Positions 1 through 8,334 of a DNA stretch of 46,409 nt are shown here, piece after piece (the stretch's first letter is position 1; every line of letters starts with the position of its first letter). The stretch is taken from the NCBI GenBank assembly GCA_903915035.1, contig CAIWRI010000075.1, positions 1 to 46,409 of the forward strand, given 5' to 3'. A program made the position numbers and the translations under genes. A model generated the notes under the pieces. It made no database searches. It was not told the DNA's origin and saw only the letters and a program-made list of their open reading frames with translations. This DNA comes from an uncultured Nitrosomonadales bacterium. Its GTDB lineage: Bacteria; Pseudomonadota; Gammaproteobacteria; Burkholderiales; Gallionellaceae.

Positions 1-3
1 GTC

Positions 4-139
4 AGTAGTAAGTAGTAAGTAGTAAGTAGTAAGTAGTAAGTAGTAAGTAGTAAGTAGTAAGTAGTAAGTAGTAAGTAGTAAGTAGTAAGTAGTAAGTAGT
101 AAGTAGTAAGTAGTAAGTAGTAAGTAGTAAGTAGTAAGT
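4..139. repeat. 7-bp tandem repeat array (AGTAGTA, 19 copies)
   Basis: The heptamer AGTAGTA is repeated 19 times without a mismatch from 4 to 136, followed by a partial unit (AGT). It ends about 70 bases upstream of yicC. There are no unique spacers, so this is a simple tandem repeat and not a CRISPR. Related AGT-containing heptamers, more degenerate, occur in spacers of the nuo operon (see 6673, 10726 and 11439). Because it sits at the very edge of the window, the true copy number is unknown and may be larger. Confidence 0.95.
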
Positions 140-209
140 GAACGATCGTATTATAATGCGCGGCTTGCGCGCAGCCAGCTTCGGCTGTTAATTTTGAAAG
201 CTTTATACC

Positions 210-1073
210 ATGATTTTAAGCATGACCGGTTATGCCAATACCAGCGCAAACTTTGCGACAGGCTCCCTGACACTGGAATTGCGCTCGGTAAACCATCGCT
301 ACCTTGATATTCAATTGCGCATGGCAGATGAATTGCGCAGCTTTGAAGGTGCATTGCGCGAATTAATCAGTGCTCAATTACAGCGCGGCAAGGTCGAATG
401 CAGGATAAACTATGCAGCCCGCGATACCCGCAATGCCACAACCCTCAACCTGGAATTACTGCAGCAACTCTCAACCTGGAACAGGGAAGTTCAAGCGGCC
501 ATGCCGGACGCGGCAAGCCTGAGCGTCGCCGATGTGCTACGCTGGAACGGCATGCTTACCACGCCTACTGTTTCTAATGATGAATTGAGCACGACCTTAA
601 CCAGCCTGATGCAAAGTGCTTTACAGGAATTTAAGTCTTCACGCGCCCGTGAAGGCGAAAAGCTCAAGGATTTTTTATCTGTGCGTCTGGAAAAAATTGA
701 AAACCTGCGCCTAGAGGTGATGCCGCATGTCCCTGAAGCGATTGCCGCTTACGAAGCGCGACTGATCAACCGACTAAGGGATGCATTGCAAACGTCGGAA
801 GACGAGCGCATTCGTCAGGAGATCACGCTGTTTGCCAGCAAGATAGACGTGGATGAAGAACTCTCACGACTGGGCAGCCATTTATCAGAAATGCGTCGCA
901 TTCTCAAACTGGGCGGCGCTGTGGGCAAAAGGCTGGACTTTTTGATGCAGGAACTTAATCGCGAAGCCAATACACTGGGTTCAAAGTCAGTGGATGCCGA
1001 AGTATCCCGTAGCGCTATGGAAATGAAAATCCTCATAGAACAAATGCGCGAGCAAATACAGAACCTGGAGTGA
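210..1073 (+). CDS. yicC: YicC family endoribonuclease
   Basis: The 287-residue product begins MILSMTGYA, the signature start of the YicC family, and continues with the conserved LRSVNHRYLD segment near residues 25-34. The N-terminal YicC domain covers roughly residues 1-155 and the C-terminal DUF1732 domain roughly 205-287, including a DVDEELSRL helix and the HLSEMR stretch. Length is normal for the family. E. coli YicC is a cytosolic endoribonuclease implicated in small-RNA turnover, and in many proteobacteria the gene is near gmk and rph; neither is in the window, since the gene starts only 209 bases from the edge. The start at 210 is chosen from the family N-terminus; the ribosome binding site is weak (GAAAG at 196-200). 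A strong terminator follows at 1112, so it appears to be the end of its transcription unit. Confidence 0.93.
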   Translation: MILSMTGYANTSANFATGSLTLELRSVNHRYLDIQLRMADELRSFEGALRELISAQLQRGKVECRINYAARDTRNATTLNLELLQQLSTWNREVQAAMPDAASLSVADVLRWNGMLTTPTVSNDELSTTLTSLMQSALQEFKSSRAREGEKLKDFLSVRLEKIENLRLEVMPHVPEAIAAYEARLINRLRDALQTSEDERIRQEITLFASKIDVDEELSRLGSHLSEMRRILKLGGAVGKRLDFLMQELNREANTLGSKSVDAEVSRSAMEMKILIEQMREQIQNLE

Positions 1074-1111
1074 AGTTTTAGACCATCTCACCACAACGCA
1101 CAAACCCACCT

Positions 1112-1143
1112 AAAGCCGCTATCCATGCGGCTTTGTTGTTTCT
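1112..1143 (+). terminator. Rho-independent terminator after yicC
   Basis: A perfect 8-bp stem (AAAGCCGC at 1112-1119 with GCGGCTTT at 1127-1134) with a 7-base loop is followed by a T-rich tail. It lies 38 bases after the yicC stop codon. Confidence 0.85.
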
Positions 1144-1653
1144 TGCTATTGCATAGCGTCTCATAAAAGCGCACTATTCCCGCGTACCAGGGCGTGTACC
1201 CAAGACAATTACGGGATCAGTTTACGCGTACTCACACAGGAAGCTCCCGCAGGAAAACGATCTGCTATTCAAATTTTCAATTGGGTAAAGGCTTTGATAT
1301 ATGGTCGAGGGTGAAGGCCGCAGCTTGCCTTCAAAAATGAATTTCCATATTCGCATTTCCGGTAAGTGCATCGCTGGAAGACTAAGTGTAATATACACCG
1401 GCGGCCATAACCGGTGATATTTTCTGTTGTTCAAAACCTCAATTCAATTCCAGCAACGCGGTTAATAAACTGGCTAAATAGATTATAAAATTCTGATTTA
1501 AAAGAATAATTTTCTAAAACGGGCAGTGATCCGTATTATCCTCATTACCCGCACTTTCGACACTATTACGATTGCGGTGTAACATGACAGCCTGTAAAAT
1601 GTCTCTCAATACTACAAATTGATAGTTATCACATTTTTTACGGGATGCGCTCC
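1144..1653. other. 510-bp intergenic region, no gene recognised
   Basis: No convincing coding frame was found on either strand. The 3' part (from about 1450) is AT-rich and probably carries the promoter for the secreted protein gene at 1654, but no clean -35/-10 pair stands out. The 5' half has unremarkable mixed composition. Confidence 0.5.
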
Positions 1654-2622
1654 ATGATTAAATTATGTATTGTTTGCTTTGTTGTGTGTGTTTGCTTCGT
1701 GAACTCTTCCGCTCAGGCCAGAGTGAGATTTAACGATAGTCAATGGACCATGATGGATAGATATGACAAAATACAGGAAGGACCTAATACGGCCATCATT
1801 TGCGACGACGCGAATAACACAATATTTGCTCCCGGCGAAGAGTTTGCTTGTGGATTGTACAGCAGTAAAGGGTTTGTTGCGGACCTGACCAAAAGAGAAA
1901 TCTTCCCCATAAAGGAATACTTCGATGAGCACGATTTCGAGTCACGCAGGGAACACCTTGCCAGAAATTTATATTTCAAAGATGGCTATGCACGGTTGGA
2001 AATTTTAAGAGCCGCACACGAAAAACTGCGGAATGAAGATCGCATAACATACGACTCCGAGAATTCCCGAAACAAGTATTTGCGTGGAAACCAGGCTAAT
2101 GAATCAACTGGACTTACCAGAGAATTTGAAACTCGTAACGCGGCCAAAGACCCGGACAGTTTCAACCCGAAAATGGCAATACTCAAATCTCAGCGTGAGC
2201 ATCCAGAATATAATGACACTCATGCTCAAGCCGATACAGACGACAAACTTGCGAATCTCATTGCAAAATATGAGAATAACGATTCAGACAAGCTCGTATC
2301 AAAGTATCAACCACCTTTGCCCCAGATACAAAAACGGGAACAGGTCGAGCGCAATCATCTTGACCGTGACACGATTACAGAACAAAAACGCAAAGAGCTA
2401 AATAGCATCGCTTCCAGAATTATTTTGTGCAATCGCCAAACCGTAAGCGCATATCAAGCAATCGATAGAGAGCGAGAAATAACGCAGGTTTCCGGATACG
2501 AAAATAAATTGTTTATGCGACAAGCAGAAGAAATAATCGCCAACTGCCAAAATTCGATAAAACGTGATTTTGATGATTACCGCAGGAAAGGCGGATCGAG
2601 AAGTCTTGCCAATTTGAAATAA
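1654..2622 (+). CDS. Secreted protein of unknown function
   Basis: I do not recognise this protein. It encodes 322 residues from the ATG at 1654 (325 from the ATG at 1645). The later start is preferred because GGGA at 1642-1645 sits about 8 bases upstream; both give the same signal peptide. The N-terminus has a hydrophobic core rich in C and V (MIKLCIVCFVVCVCF) ending in an AQA signal peptidase I-like site near residue 23, so export to the periplasm is likely. The mature part is very hydrophilic, rich in N, D, E, K and R, with few hydrophobic stretches and scattered Cys (near IICDD and EFACGLY, then ILCNR and IANCQ close to the C-terminus) that could form disulfides in the periplasm. The middle (about 130-245) is charged and low in complexity. 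It stands alone between two terminators. Confidence 0.7.
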   Translation: MIKLCIVCFVVCVCFVNSSAQARVRFNDSQWTMMDRYDKIQEGPNTAIICDDANNTIFAPGEEFACGLYSSKGFVADLTKREIFPIKEYFDEHDFESRREHLARNLYFKDGYARLEILRAAHEKLRNEDRITYDSENSRNKYLRGNQANESTGLTREFETRNAAKDPDSFNPKMAILKSQREHPEYNDTHAQADTDDKLANLIAKYENNDSDKLVSKYQPPLPQIQKREQVERNHLDRDTITEQKRKELNSIASRIILCNRQTVSAYQAIDREREITQVSGYENKLFMRQAEEIIANCQNSIKRDFDDYRRKGGSRSLANLK

Positions 2623-2648
2623 TTAAATGCAACAGTAATGTCAATACG

Positions 2649-2676
2649 ACCCGACTGTACGTCGGGTTTTCTTTTA
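2649..2676 (+). terminator. Rho-independent terminator
   Basis: ACCCGAC (2649-2655) pairs perfectly with GTCGGGT (2661-2667) around a 5-base loop, followed by TTTCTTTT. It lies 26 bases after the stop of the secreted protein gene. Confidence 0.85.
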
Positions 2677-2689
2677 TTAAACGGGATGT

Positions 2690-2915
2690 TCAGTAACAGA
2701 CAGGCGGAAAAAGCAATCGCGCTTGCCCGGGCTTCAGGCTAAAAGTGACTTTATCAATTGCCACGGTTGTGAAAACCCCTCTTTTCAAGGGGGGATGAAA
2801 CGGCAAGTTTCTGAATGCCCTCGATGGGCATGAAGAAACGGGGTTGCTGTGTGGAAGCCCCTTCCTTTCCGCGTAGCGGCAGTGGTTCATAGCTGAGGTG
2901 GAGGACACGAATCTT
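2690..2915 (+). mobile_element. Probable relic of an IS200/IS605-type element end
   Basis: No intact transposase or tnpB frame is present. From memory, the stretch around 2838-2912 (beginning GGGTTGCTGTGTGGAAGCC, then a pyrimidine run, a GCGTAGCGGC motif and AGGTGGAGGA) resembles the region downstream of tnpB that holds the right end and guide-RNA scaffold of IS200/IS605 elements. An internal hairpin (CCCCTC with AAGGGG) at about 2777-2795 fits such structured ends. This is pattern recognition, not an alignment; the alternative is an unrelated intergenic sequence. Small open frames here look spurious. Confidence 0.4.
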
Positions 2916-3204
2916 CACGCTGGAGGCAGGCTAACTGCCGGATTTAGGTTTATTCGCACTTGAGATAACTTTGTGCACCTTCTTTCTCAGATTAATCTTC
3001 CATATATTTCAAATAGAAATTAATCTGGAATCGATTCAAGATTACATCTGACTGAAGCTGACGCAAAAAATGCCGACAGGGCTATCGAGACCCGATCGCC
3101 ATTTTTAATTTATAGCTCACTCAAATACTGTCTTGTTCAAAACTATTTTGATCATTCCCACTATTCAAGAATGTTCTGTTCAAGACAGTCACGAAACAAC
3201 ATAA
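2916..3204. other. AT-rich intergenic region with inverted repeats
   Basis: No gene was found. Two perfect 9-bp inverted repeats are visible: CAGATTAAT (2988-2996) with ATTAATCTG (3019-3027), and ACTGTCTTG (3127-3135) with CAAGACAGT (3181-3189). The second lies just after the amt stop codon and may form a long-loop structure in the amt 3' UTR; it has no U-tract, so it is not a classical terminator. Confidence 0.6.
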
Positions 3205-4407
3205 TTACCAGCCAGACTCACGTTCAGGACTCGCACTGATCTTATGTATACTCAAATCAGCGCCAATAAATTCATCTTCCGGATCAAGACGGATGCCGAC
3301 AAGTTTCTTGATCATGCCGTAAACCAGAAAACCACCAGAAAAAGCAATTCCAACCCCCAGCAACGTACCTAGCAACTGTGACATAAAACTTACCCCACCC
3401 ACGCCACCCCAAGCCTTCAAACCAAATATCCCGGCAGCAATCCCACCCCAGGCACCGCATAAACCGTGTAACGGCCACACACCCAGCACATCATCAATTT
3501 TCCAGCGATTCTGCGTCAGAGTAAACATCATCACAAACAAACCACCCGCAACACCACCAACCACCAATGCACCAATCGGGTGCATCAAATCCGAACCTGC
3601 ACAGACAGCAACCAATCCTGCCAGAGGACCGTTATAAACGAAGCCTGGATCGTTCTTGCCCACCCACAAGGCGACCAACGTACCTCCAACCATAGCCATC
3701 AGCGAATTTACAGCAACCAGGCCGCTGATATTACTGATAGTTTGGGCGGACATTACGTTAAAACCAAACCAGCCTACCGTCAAAATCCATGAACCCAAGG
3801 CAAGAAAAGGAATACTGGATGGAGGGTGAGATGCAATACGTCCTTCCTTACTATAACGTCCGCGTCGCGCACCCAGCAAAAGCACTGCAGCCAGCCCGAT
3901 CCAGCCACCGACAGCATGAACCACCACTGAGCCGGCAAAATCATGAAACTCGGCACCAAACACAGCATGCAGCCAGTTCTGAACACCAAAACGATGATTC
4001 CAGGCAATACCTTCGAAGAAGGGATAAACAAATCCGACCAGCATAAATGTCGCGGCCAGTTGCGGATTAAACTTCGCACGTTCAGCGATACCGCCTGAGA
4101 CAATCGCCGGAATCGCCGCAGCAAAAGTCAATAAAAAGAAGAATTTAACCAGTTCATAGCCACTTTTTTGCGCAAGCTCCCCTGCCCCGCTGAAAAAACT
4201 CACGCCATAGGCAATCAGATAACCAATAAAAAAATACGCCAGCGTCGATATTGCAAAGTCTGTCAAAATTTTAACCAGCGCATTCACCTGATTTTTCTTA
4301 CGTACCGTACCCAACTCAAGAAAGGCAAAACCCGCATGCATTGCCAGCACCATAATTGCACCCAACAATATAAATAAAGCATCACTACCTGTTTGCAAAT
4401 TCCCCAT
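3205..4407 (-). CDS. amt: Ammonium transporter (Amt family)
   Basis: A 400-residue multi-span membrane protein of the Amt/MEP/Rh family, which conducts NH3/NH4+ across the inner membrane. The twin pore histidines are visible as H164 (in VVVHAVGG) and H314 (in GVWPLHGLCGAW), the conserved Asp as D157 (HDFAGS), and the selectivity Trp as W136 (EGIAWNH). Eleven membrane segments are expected for the family. There is no obvious signal peptide and no C-terminal extension. AGGAG sits about 9 bases upstream of the ATG. No glnK or glnB gene is adjacent, unlike the usual amtB-glnK pair, so PII control would have to act in trans. Upstream lie a candidate sigma-54 promoter and NtrC-like sites (see 4457 and 4535), which suggest induction under nitrogen limitation. 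Confidence 0.95.
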   Translation of the reverse strand: MGNLQTGSDALFILLGAIMVLAMHAGFAFLELGTVRKKNQVNALVKILTDFAISTLAYFFIGYLIAYGVSFFSGAGELAQKSGYELVKFFFLLTFAAAIPAIVSGGIAERAKFNPQLAATFMLVGFVYPFFEGIAWNHRFGVQNWLHAVFGAEFHDFAGSVVVHAVGGWIGLAAVLLLGARRGRYSKEGRIASHPPSSIPFLALGSWILTVGWFGFNVMSAQTISNISGLVAVNSLMAMVGGTLVALWVGKNDPGFVYNGPLAGLVAVCAGSDLMHPIGALVVGGVAGGLFVMMFTLTQNRWKIDDVLGVWPLHGLCGAWGGIAAGIFGLKAWGGVGGVSFMSQLLGTLLGVGIAFSGGFLVYGMIKKLVGIRLDPEDEFIGADLSIHKISASPERESGW

Positions 4408-4456
4408 ACCCGCTTCTCCTGCTTTATATAATTATTTAAAATAACCCGTATAACAA

Positions 4457-4471
4457 GCAAAAATCATGCTA
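4457..4471 (-). promoter_or_regulatory. Candidate sigma-54 promoter for amt
   Basis: Read on the minus strand this is TAGCAT-N5-TTGC, matching TGGCAC-N5-TTGC at 8 of 10 positions, with a perfect -12 element and correct spacing but AG instead of GG at -24. It would start transcription near 4445, giving a leader of about 38 bases before the amt ATG. Confidence 0.4.
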
Positions 4472-4534
4472 AAAATACAACACAATGATTTAAAAGAATA
4501 AAAAAATATTTTTTCCAGTAAAATCAGATCATTA

Positions 4535-4593
4535 TGCACCATAATAGAGCGTAATTATAGAATTATCGACTAGTGCGCATCTAATCGGTGCAT
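4535..4593. promoter_or_regulatory. NtrC-like binding half-sites upstream of amt
   Basis: A perfect half-site TGCACC at 4535-4540 and a second dyad, TGCGCA-N7-GGTGCA at about 4575-4593, resemble the NtrC operator TGCACC-N5-GGTGCA. The partner half of the first site is poor and the second has 2 bases of extra spacing. They lie about 90-150 bases upstream of the predicted start, a normal distance for an NtrC enhancer. Confidence 0.35.
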
Positions 4594-4597
4594 AAAA

Positions 4598-5143
4598 TCA
4601 AACCTTCCAGTCCCTAAGATATTTCTCCAGCCAAAATAGCCCCACAATGGACTTACTGTCATTGATTTTCCCCCGATGTATCATTTCAATTGCTTCAGCT
4701 AACGGCAATTCGAACACTTCCAGAAACTCGCCGTTATCCAGCGCCTGCTTCTGCAGAGTCAATCCACGTGCCAGAAAATAGTAAATACGCTCATCACTAT
4801 AGCCTATGCACGCCCAACTGGTGGTCAAGTAAATCCATTCGCTTGCAACATACCCCGTCTCTTCGAGCAATTCACGCTGACCCGTTGCAAGAACTTCTTC
4901 ATTAAGATCAATTTTGCCGGCAGGAATCTCAATAAATTCGCACTGCGGAGGATAGCGAAACTGACGTTCCATGATCAGATTGCCATTATCCAATAAGGCA
5001 AGCACAGCAACGGCACCGGGATGGGTGATGTATTCACGCACTGCAGATTGACCATCAGGCAGCAGAACGCTATCGCAATGCACATGCAAAAACCCACCTT
5101 GATACACACTCTTTGATTCTATGCAGGTTTCCTCTAAATCCAT
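4598..5143 (-). CDS. Nudix hydrolase, ADP-ribose pyrophosphatase type
   Basis: A 181-residue Nudix protein. The full Nudix box GX5EX7REUXEEXGU is present at about residues 76-98 (G at KIDLNEE, then RELLEETGY). The following SWACIGYSDE segment and the N-terminal layout match the ADP-ribose/ADP-sugar pyrophosphatase (NudF/TrgB-like) branch, which hydrolyses ADP-ribose to AMP and ribose 5-phosphate in the cytosol; substrate is inferred from family only. The frame is open to 5188, but the ATG at 5143 is preferred: GGAG lies 5 bases upstream, and the extended N-terminus would be encoded by the nuo operon terminator hairpin at 5154-5183. The gene lies 65 bases after nuoN and probably has its own promoter or depends on read-through. 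Confidence 0.9.
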   Translation of the reverse strand: MDLEETCIESKSVYQGGFLHVHCDSVLLPDGQSAVREYITHPGAVAVLALLDNGNLIMERQFRYPPQCEFIEIPAGKIDLNEEVLATGQRELLEETGYVASEWIYLTTSWACIGYSDERIYYFLARGLTLQKQALDNGEFLEVFELPLAEAIEMIHRGKINDSKSIVGLFWLEKYLRDWKV

Positions 5144-5153
5144 TTCAATCTCC

Positions 5154-5183
5154 GAAAAAAAACTCCCGCACCAGGCGGGAGTT
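5154..5183 (-). terminator. Rho-independent terminator of the nuo operon
   Basis: A perfect 9-bp stem (AACTCCCGC with GCGGGAGTT, 5161-5183) and 5-base loop, followed on the minus strand by a run of T (A-tract at 5155-5162 on the plus strand). It lies 25 bases after the nuoN stop codon. Confidence 0.9.
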
Positions 5184-5208
5184 ATCATTTATAAACCTTA
5201 ATCCGTGA

Positions 5209-6660
5209 TTAGTGCAGCAGTAAGGATTGTTGAACCGATACAGCACAAATTGACATCAGTGTGCTGGGTGCCAAGCCCAGGAACAACACACCCAATCCGT
5301 TGATACTGATCAACAAACCGGTATCAGAACCCATACTGATCGGCGCATGACTTTCAGGCGCATCAAAATACATCAGTTTAATCACACGTAAGTAATAAAA
5401 TGCACCGATCAAAGAGAACAACACAGCAATAATCGCAAGCGGAGTATGGCCGGTCTGTATGATTGCATTGAGCACCGAAAACTTGGCGTAAAAACCGACA
5501 GTTGGCGGAATTCCTGCCATAGACAGCATCAGCAGCATCATCATGAAGGCAAGCCATGGACTACGCTGATTCAGCCCCTTGAAATCATTCAGCGTATCCG
5601 CTTCAAAGCCGGCACGTGACAACAACATGATCATACCAAAGGCCCCCAGCGACATCATCATGTAGACCACGGTATAGAACATCGCTGAACCATAACCTTC
5701 AATTCCTCCGCTAATCAAACCCAGCAGCATAAACCCCATATGAGTTATGGTCGAATAGGCGAACATGCGCTTGATATTGGTTTGCGCAATCGCAGACAAA
5801 TTACCCAGCGCCATGGAAGCAACTGCGAGAATGATCAGCATACCGGACCAGTCATGCACCAGTGACTGCATTCCTTCAACAAGAATTCGCACGGTGAAGG
5901 CGAAGGCGGCAAGTTTAGGCACAGAACCGATCAGCATGGTCACAGCGGTGGGTGAACCGTGATAAACGTCCGGCACCCACATATGAAAAGGCACTACACC
6001 CAGTTTGAAGGCAAGGCCGGAGAGGATAAACACCAGACCGAAGGTCAACAGCAATTTATTATGCACACCCGCTGCAATAGCGTTTGAAATTACACCCAAT
6101 TCAAGCGAACCGGTTGCACCGTACAGCATGGACATACCGTATAACAGCAAACCGGATGCAAGCGCGCCAAGCACAAAGTATTTCATCGCAGCTTCAGTTG
6201 CAACGGCAGAGTCGCGTTGCAACGCAACCATGGCATAAAGACTTAAAGAGAGCAGTTCCAACCCAAGATACAGCGTCAGGAAGTGATTTGCAGATATCAT
6301 CACATTCATGCCGAGCAGGGAGAACAGTGCCAGAACCATGAATTCACCAGTAAACAAGCCGCGTAACATCAGATATTGACGGGAATAGACCAGCACCATA
6401 GACATACCCAGATAACTGATCATTTTCAACACATCCGACATCAGATCATCTACATACATTCCGTTGAAAGCATGAACAACCTGACTCGTGTGCGTACCCA
6501 CAGTAATCAAGGAACATCCCAGCAAGGTGAATTGAACCAGCATATAGGTGAATATTTTGCTGCGACTCGTCACCATCAAATCAACGATCAAAATGGCACA
6601 GACCATTACCAGCAAAAATACTTCAGCAGCCGCGGGGAGCAGATTAGCCAACAAATTCAT
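5209..6660 (-). CDS. nuoN: NADH-quinone oxidoreductase subunit N
   Basis: A 483-residue antiporter-like membrane subunit of complex I, which pumps protons in the membrane arm. The core proton_antipo_M domain covers about residues 125-420, with the conserved [15 protein letters not shown] segment and the Lys in [21 protein letters not shown]. About 14 membrane segments are expected. Length is normal for beta/gammaproteobacterial NuoN. GAGG is 5 bases before the ATG. It is the last gene of nuoA-N; a strong terminator follows. The 104-base spacer separating it from nuoM is unusually long for this operon and contains AGT-type heptamer repeats. Confidence 0.97.
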   Translation of the reverse strand: MNLLANLLPAAAEVFLLVMVCAILIVDLMVTSRSKIFTYMLVQFTLLGCSLITVGTHTSQVVHAFNGMYVDDLMSDVLKMISYLGMSMVLVYSRQYLMLRGLFTGEFMVLALFSLLGMNVMISANHFLTLYLGLELLSLSLYAMVALQRDSAVATEAAMKYFVLGALASGLLLYGMSMLYGATGSLELGVISNAIAAGVHNKLLLTFGLVFILSGLAFKLGVVPFHMWVPDVYHGSPTAVTMLIGSVPKLAAFAFTVRILVEGMQSLVHDWSGMLIILAVASMALGNLSAIAQTNIKRMFAYSTITHMGFMLLGLISGGIEGYGSAMFYTVVYMMMSLGAFGMIMLLSRAGFEADTLNDFKGLNQRSPWLAFMMMLLMLSMAGIPPTVGFYAKFSVLNAIIQTGHTPLAIIAVLFSLIGAFYYLRVIKLMYFDAPESHAPISMGSDTGLLISINGLGVLFLGLAPSTLMSICAVSVQQSLLLH

Positions 6661-6672
6661 ATAAACCTCAAA

Positions 6673-6749
6673 GTTAAGTCATTAGTTACTAGTCGTTAGA
6701 AGTTAGTTAACCGTGCGAAGCTGAATTCACTAGCGACTGGCAACTAACG
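6673..6749. repeat. Degenerate AGT-heptamer inverted array (nuoM-nuoN spacer)
   Basis: Five plus-strand heptamers in register (6673-6707, four ending in AGT) face three minus-strand heptamers in register (6729-6749, each ending in AGT when read on the minus strand). The opposing arrays could pair imperfectly in the mRNA. The same heptamer style recurs at 1, 10726 and 11439. Confidence 0.65.
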
Positions 6750-6764
6750 TTCTACATCTACTGT

Positions 6765-8255
6765 TTATATCGGCAACTTGGAATGAGCAACATGCAACAA
6801 TAAATCATTCACAGATACATGCAGTATTTCTGCAAATGGTAACGGGTAAATACCCATGCCCAGCACAAAAACAGCCAGCATAGCCATAATCAGTATTTCG
6901 CGTGCATTGATATCAGTCAATTCTTCCACATGATGATTGGCGACAGCACCGAAGATCACACGTTTATACATCCACAAGGTATATGCGGCACCGAAGATCA
7001 GGGTTGTTGCAGCCGCAAAAGCAAACCAGAAGTTAATCTTTATCGTGCCCATCAGTACCATGAATTCACCGACGAAGGCACTGGTTCCCGGCAAGCCGCT
7101 GTTAGCCATCGCGAACAACATGAAAAAGGCAGCAAACACAGGCATTTTGTTAGCCACACCGCCGTAATCCGCAATTTTTCTGGAATGTACCCGGTCATAC
7201 AGCACGCCGATACACAAAAACAAAGCACCTGCGACAAAAGCGTGCGAGATCATTTGCAATATCGCACCCTCCATACCGTAGGCATTGAAAATAAACAGAC
7301 CCAGCGTAACAAAACCCATGTGCGATATGGATGAGTAAGCAACCAACTTCTTCATGTCAGCCTGCATCAGCGCTACCAGGCCAATGTAGACGATAGCAAT
7401 CAGGGATAACGCGATCATCACGCCTGCCAGTTTATGACTCGCATCCGGTGTAATCGGCATCGAGAAGCGCAGGAAACCGTAAGCGCCCACTTTCAGCATG
7501 ATGGCCGCCAGCACGACAGAACCACCGGTTGGTGCCTCAACGTGTGCATCCGGCAACCAGGTATGTACCGGGAACATCGGCACTTTAACCGCAAAAGCAA
7601 AGAAAAAAGCGATGAAAATCAGCAACTGAGCACTCATCGGAATCATCATGTGCTGAAAGTCGATAATTTCAAAACTGCCACCCGATATATTGTACATATA
7701 GATCAGTGCAACCAGCATGAGCAACGAACCTAACAAGGTGTACAAAAAGAATTTCATCGTGGCGTAGATGCGGTTAGGGCCGCCCCAGATACCGATAATA
7801 ATAAACATCGGTATCAGCATTGCCTCCCAGAACACGTAAAACAGGATGGAATCCAACGCTGCAAATACACCATTTACGATGCCTGACATTACCAGAAATG
7901 CAGCCATATATTGGGCAACACGTTTCTCAATAACTTTCCAACCCGCAAGCACAACAATAACGGTAAAGAAACTGTTGAGCAGAATGAACAGCATGGAAAT
8001 GCCATCGACACCGAGATGGTAGTGAATATTAAAACGCGCGATCCAGTCATGCATTTCAACGAACTGCATGTTGCTGGTTGTTTTGTCGAAACCGATGTAA
8101 AGCGGAAGCGTAACCAGCAAACCCAGCACACTACCAACTAACGCCAGTATACGAGCCAGCCGCGCATTTTTATCATCGCCGGTTGCAAGCACCAGAATGC
8201 CGAAAACAATCGGCAACCAGATGGTCACGCTAATAACAGGTAATCCAAAAATCAT
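6765..8255 (-). CDS. nuoM: NADH-quinone oxidoreductase subunit M
   Basis: A 496-residue antiporter-like proton-pumping subunit of complex I. The conserved Glu in the FYVFWEAMLIPMFI segment (near residue 143) and the Lys in FAVKVPMFPVHTWLPDAH mark the functional half-channels. About 14 membrane segments are expected. Length matches the family. An AGGAAA ribosome binding site lies about 8 bases upstream of the ATG. It sits between nuoL (79-base spacer) and nuoN (104-base spacer). Confidence 0.97.
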   Translation of the reverse strand: MIFGLPVISVTIWLPIVFGILVLATGDDKNARLARILALVGSVLGLLVTLPLYIGFDKTTSNMQFVEMHDWIARFNIHYHLGVDGISMLFILLNSFFTVIVVLAGWKVIEKRVAQYMAAFLVMSGIVNGVFAALDSILFYVFWEAMLIPMFIIIGIWGGPNRIYATMKFFLYTLLGSLLMLVALIYMYNISGGSFEIIDFQHMMIPMSAQLLIFIAFFFAFAVKVPMFPVHTWLPDAHVEAPTGGSVVLAAIMLKVGAYGFLRFSMPITPDASHKLAGVMIALSLIAIVYIGLVALMQADMKKLVAYSSISHMGFVTLGLFIFNAYGMEGAILQMISHAFVAGALFLCIGVLYDRVHSRKIADYGGVANKMPVFAAFFMLFAMANSGLPGTSAFVGEFMVLMGTIKINFWFAFAAATTLIFGAAYTLWMYKRVIFGAVANHHVEELTDINAREILIMAMLAVFVLGMGIYPLPFAEILHVSVNDLLLHVAHSKLPI

Positions 8256-8334
8256 GCTGTATTTCCTTTAATCCTGAAGCAGAAAGTTAAAAGCAGGCTG
8301 TAGAAAAGTGTAAATCACTGACCACTTGCTACAA

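Noticed and set aside
4-139. CRISPR-like array at the window start
   Set aside because: The 7-base units are contiguous with no unique spacers and no cas genes are present.
2690-2908. 72-codon minus-strand frame in the IS-like region
   Set aside because: No start signal and no homology that I recognise; overlaps hairpins typical of an element end.
5144-5188. N-terminal extension of the Nudix protein
   Set aside because: The extra 15 codons are encoded by the nuo terminator hairpin, and a better ribosome binding site precedes the ATG at 5143.
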